Below are positions 62,601 to 64,000 of a stretch of 64,000 bases of DNA, one piece after another. The stretch is from NCBI RefSeq assembly GCF_000025325.1, contig NC_013743.1, positions 2,604,001 to 2,668,000 of the forward strand, read 5' to 3'. How positions within the stretch are numbered: the first letter of the stretch is position 1; each line of letters starts with the position of its first letter. The position numbers and the translations under genes were made by a program. The DNA is from Haloterrigena turkmenica DSM 5511 (GTDB lineage: Archaea > Halobacteriota > Halobacteria > Halobacteriales > Natrialbaceae). The notes under the pieces were generated by a model. That model saw nothing but the letters and a program-made list of their open reading frames with translations. It was not told the DNA's origin and did no database searches.

Positions 62601-63684
62601 AGGCCGCGTTCTCGAAGCCGCTATCGACGGGATCGGTGATCTCGACCGGGTCCGGAATGTCGTCGTCCGATCCCGCGTCACTGTCGGCGACGACTCGGCA
62701 ATAGGTCTCCGAGAGGTCGAGTCGCGCCCCGGGAACGAGGTGGTCGTGTTCGCCGCTAACTGCCTCGACCTCGAACAGATCGCTCTCCGGATCGACCCGG
62801 GCCAGCCCGCCGAGGTCGAGATCGAACCGTTCGCACCCGACCTCGAATAGCGCGTCGAGTTTCTCGTCGAACGAGCGGTTGGCGTCCGACATAATTTCGT
62901 ACACCTCGCGCTGGTAATGCTCGCTGGTCTCGATCGTCAACCGCGCGTCGGTCCGATCGACCAATGTCTCTAACTTCCGGTCGATCTCGCGCGATACTCG
63001 GTCGGGGCCGAAGTATTCCTCAGGTGGTGTGTAGTAGAGGTTCTGACATATAGTGCCATCGTAGACGAGATAGGGATGGGTCTTGAGGACGTCGTGGACG
63101 ACGTCTGCCGGAAACCGGTCGCGATTGTACTGGCAGAGGACCGTGTAGTCCTCGCCCTCGTAGTGCGGGTTGAGCAACGCTTCGTACTCGCAGAGTCCGT
63201 CGAAGTCGGCGTCGGTTTCGAGCGCCCACGTCATTTCCGCGGCGGCTCTGAGCCCCGTGAACTCGTCCGCCGTCGCGTCCGCGAGCGTCTCCTCCCAGAA
63301 CGACAGCATCGCTTCGCGGTCGAACTCGCCGGTCCGTCGATAGGTCTCCGCCTCCGTGTGCACCGACAGCGCCCCTGACTCGAGCGCGGCGTCGACGTCG
63401 ACGTCGCGGGCTCGCATCGCATCGAGCACCTCGTCCGTGGTGTTGTCGTCGGCGACGTAAACACACCGTTCGCCGCGCTCGAGACCGTCTCGGATGAACG
63501 GGACGACCGCCTCGAACTGTTCGGCCCGATCCTCGTAGAGGAGAGCGAGGTGGTCGGTGTCCTCGTGTCCATCGAGCGGTTCAACGGGGCCCCGGAGCGC
63601 GGAACGCGATTTCGAGGGGGTGAACCTGCCCCCGAGATCGGGCGCGGTGCGCTGATCGGTCTGATCTGATAGCTGGTTACTCAT
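59605..63684 (-). CDS. Soluble sensor histidine kinase: MEDS, GAF, three PAS, two GAF, HisKA, HATPase
   Basis: This is a 1359-aa protein. Order: MEDS domain 43-205 (HLALLYEDRAEQFEAVVPFI); GAF1 270-420; PAS1 430-545; PAS2 552-680; PAS3 685-800; GAF2 820-962; GAF3 980-1120; HisKA with phospho-acceptor His1150 (YAASHDLQEPLRMV); HATPase with N box LLQNLLDNALTYSG near 1257-1270 and G boxes VRDDGIGIEP and GTGLGLALCQ. No membrane span, so it senses cytoplasmic signals. The three GAF units are clearly related to one another. ATG 63684 was chosen; the extra 74 residues upstream look non-coding. No response regulator is adjacent. Confidence 0.93.
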   Translation of the reverse strand: MSNQLSDQTDQRTAPDLGGRFTPSKSRSALRGPVEPLDGHEDTDHLALLYEDRAEQFEAVVPFIRDGLERGERCVYVADDNTTDEVLDAMRARDVDVDAALESGALSVHTEAETYRRTGEFDREAMLSFWEETLADATADEFTGLRAAAEMTWALETDADFDGLCEYEALLNPHYEGEDYTVLCQYNRDRFPADVVHDVLKTHPYLVYDGTICQNLYYTPPEEYFGPDRVSREIDRKLETLVDRTDARLTIETSEHYQREVYEIMSDANRSFDEKLDALFEVGCERFDLDLGGLARVDPESDLFEVEAVSGEHDHLVPGARLDLSETYCRVVADSDAGSDDDIPDPVEITDPVDSGFENAACFAEFDVRTYLGTRIPVDGDHDRTFFFVTEESRDASISEEERTFHRLMGQWVKYELERQQRERELRERTEHLNALIETTPECIKTVAPDGTLLQMNPAGLDMVEADAASDVVGECVYDLIAPEDRERFREFNERICRGERGTLEFDIIGLEGTRRQMESHAESLQRPDGTTVHVALTRDITEQKERQQALQESKNQLQALIDVLPVAVFVAEGDGQIVEWNEAAEEIWGGEVAESDSVAEYEAYDGWWADTGEPVDPDEWALARALRGEEVVDPDEIEIEGFDGERRTVLNHGMPVRDEAGEVRRAVVTLVDITERKEREAELRQTKDRFETVFEQSDDGIFVIDPETDAYVDANSAACEMTGYTRDELSSIAPSDLHPDELEQFRAFLDEVRETGSAWTEDLHCRRKNGHDISAEIAASSITLDGRELVLASVRNIEQRKKHERYQRDLYEITADPDLSFDEKLERLLELGRDRFGLEMGGLNHLPSWDGAFRLEKGVGLGLDPDEELWTDPDSNCFCRRTISEEDPVEMADVRGTHWTEDTIYREFGMTSYLGTKVTSGSTPYGTLWFGSTDPRDNPFSAAERSFIELMGQWVSYEIERREHNESQRELYDITANVDLAADEKIDRLLKVGCDRLNLPVGMLTRERTNAFEIEHMHGSHPDLDEGTLTPPLTDNYSRRVVDTGDSISVADAGAAGWDGDALYHEFDLRCYAGTQVIVDDDVYGTVCFTDTVPREEFTETERSFLDLLGQCIGYELERQQYERELEETVDRLQQSNERLEHFAYAASHDLQEPLRMVTSYLQLLESRYGDAFDEDGEEFLEFAVDGADRMREMIDGLLAYSRVETRGDPFEPVELDTVLDEVLTDLQIEIEETDAEITTAELPRVEGDESQLRQLLQNLLDNALTYSGDEPPRIHIDAEPRRQKYVISVRDDGIGIEPGDQDRIFTVFDRLHSRDEYDGTGLGLALCQRIVERHGGDIWVDSEPSEGSTFSFTLPAA

Positions 63685-63933
63685 AGGGAGTCTCGTGGTC
63701 GCCCGGAACGCGTTAGCTCGTCCGTGAAATCGATATACTCGCGGACGTCTGTTACTATCCGGGGTCTGTTCATTACTCGAGTCGAAGAGGACGACGATGA
63801 AAAGAGTACCGTCGGTCGTGTACTCGCGGTATGGCGTCCCGAAAATCGGCAGACGCTTCTCCGATAGCGGTACGAGCGTTTCGATGGGTGCAAATCCGGT
63901 ATACACACGTATCGCCGAGACGTAGCCGCGCGT

Positions 63934-64000
63934 ATGAGCGACGACGAACCCGCGGTCAACATCAGCGGCGGCGTCGATGGCGGCGGCGCCGCGGCCGAGT
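63934..64000 (+). CDS. Start of an unidentified gene, cut by the window end
   Basis: The 22 codons seen begin MSDDEPAVNISGGVDGGGAAAE. A TATA-like GGTATACA (63898-63905) lies about 30 bp ahead of the ATG, which supports a real leaderless start. The acidic beginning followed by a Gly/Ala-rich stretch does not identify the product. It diverges from the histidine kinase gene with a 249-bp gap. Confidence 0.4.
   Translation, partial: MSDDEPAVNISGGVDGGGAAAE

Overview
The window is a stretch of a haloarchaeal chromosome, most like Natrialbales (Natrinema/Haloterrigena-type) by feel rather than by any database match. The evidence is high GC, very acidic proteins, many A/T-rich TATA-like elements about 25-30 bp ahead of start codons with almost no leader, archaeal information-processing genes (TFB, RpoD/K/N, PriS, GINS, Cdc6/Orc, Cdc48, RtcB/archease), an archaeal mevalonate pathway, and many twin-arginine lipoproteins. 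No rRNA, CRISPR array or intact insertion sequence was found.

Layout. 0-6.3 kb: end of tmcA, a class V aminotransferase, an SDR, a DUF456 membrane protein, a zinc-ribbon protein and gltX. 6.6-18.8 kb: long minus-strand blocks. First in transcription order is tRNA-Ser, rps13, rps4, rps11, rpoD, tRNA-Leu, rpl18e, rpl13, rps9, rpoN, rpoK, eno, rps2 and a 40-aa membrane peptide. Next comes mvk, ipk, rnj, idsA. A plus-strand HTH-ThiN regulator sits between the two blocks. 19-23.2 kb: a lipoprotein, a long-chain acyl-CoA ligase, moaA and a small acidic protein. 23.2-25.3 kb: a 0.7-kb A/T-rich intergenic region with an array of an 18-bp motif on a 20-bp pitch, next to a cdc6/orc1 gene; this is the best candidate for a replication origin and the most interesting non-coding feature here. 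25.3-32 kb: rtcB, DoxX and archease, a GNAT enzyme, priS-GINS and an acetyltransferase. 32-43.6 kb: bcp peroxiredoxin, an MFS carrier, a surface beta-propeller with a PGF-CTERM tail, cdc48 coupled to an Hsp20-like gene, a hydrolase, panB, a HAD enzyme and an acyl-CoA dehydrogenase.

43.7-53.4 kb: two tandemly duplicated Tat lipoproteins; a sugar-catabolism neighbourhood (DHDPS-family aldolase likely to be KD(P)G aldolase, a Bat-type regulator, a HAD phosphatase, glucose dehydrogenase and its likely regulator GfcR); then two more Tat lipoproteins. 53.4-64 kb: TFB, RNase HI and its operon partner, a PadR regulator, pyrophosphatase, a 43-aa small protein, an alkaline-phosphatase-superfamily enzyme, DUF371, a 1359-aa soluble sensor histidine kinase (MEDS-GAF-PAS3-GAF2-HisKA-HATPase) and the first codons of another gene.

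How the genes work together. The ribosomal/RNA-polymerase block ties translation, transcription and enolase together. mvk, ipk and idsA supply the mevalonate-to-GGPP steps for archaeal lipids, with RNase J embedded in the same run. rtcB and archease form an RNA-ligation pair, and cdc6, priS, GINS and rnhA are replication genes. gdh, gfcR and the aldolase fit the haloarchaeal semi-phosphorylative Entner-Doudoroff pathway. All assignments come from reading sequence and motifs; no searches were run.
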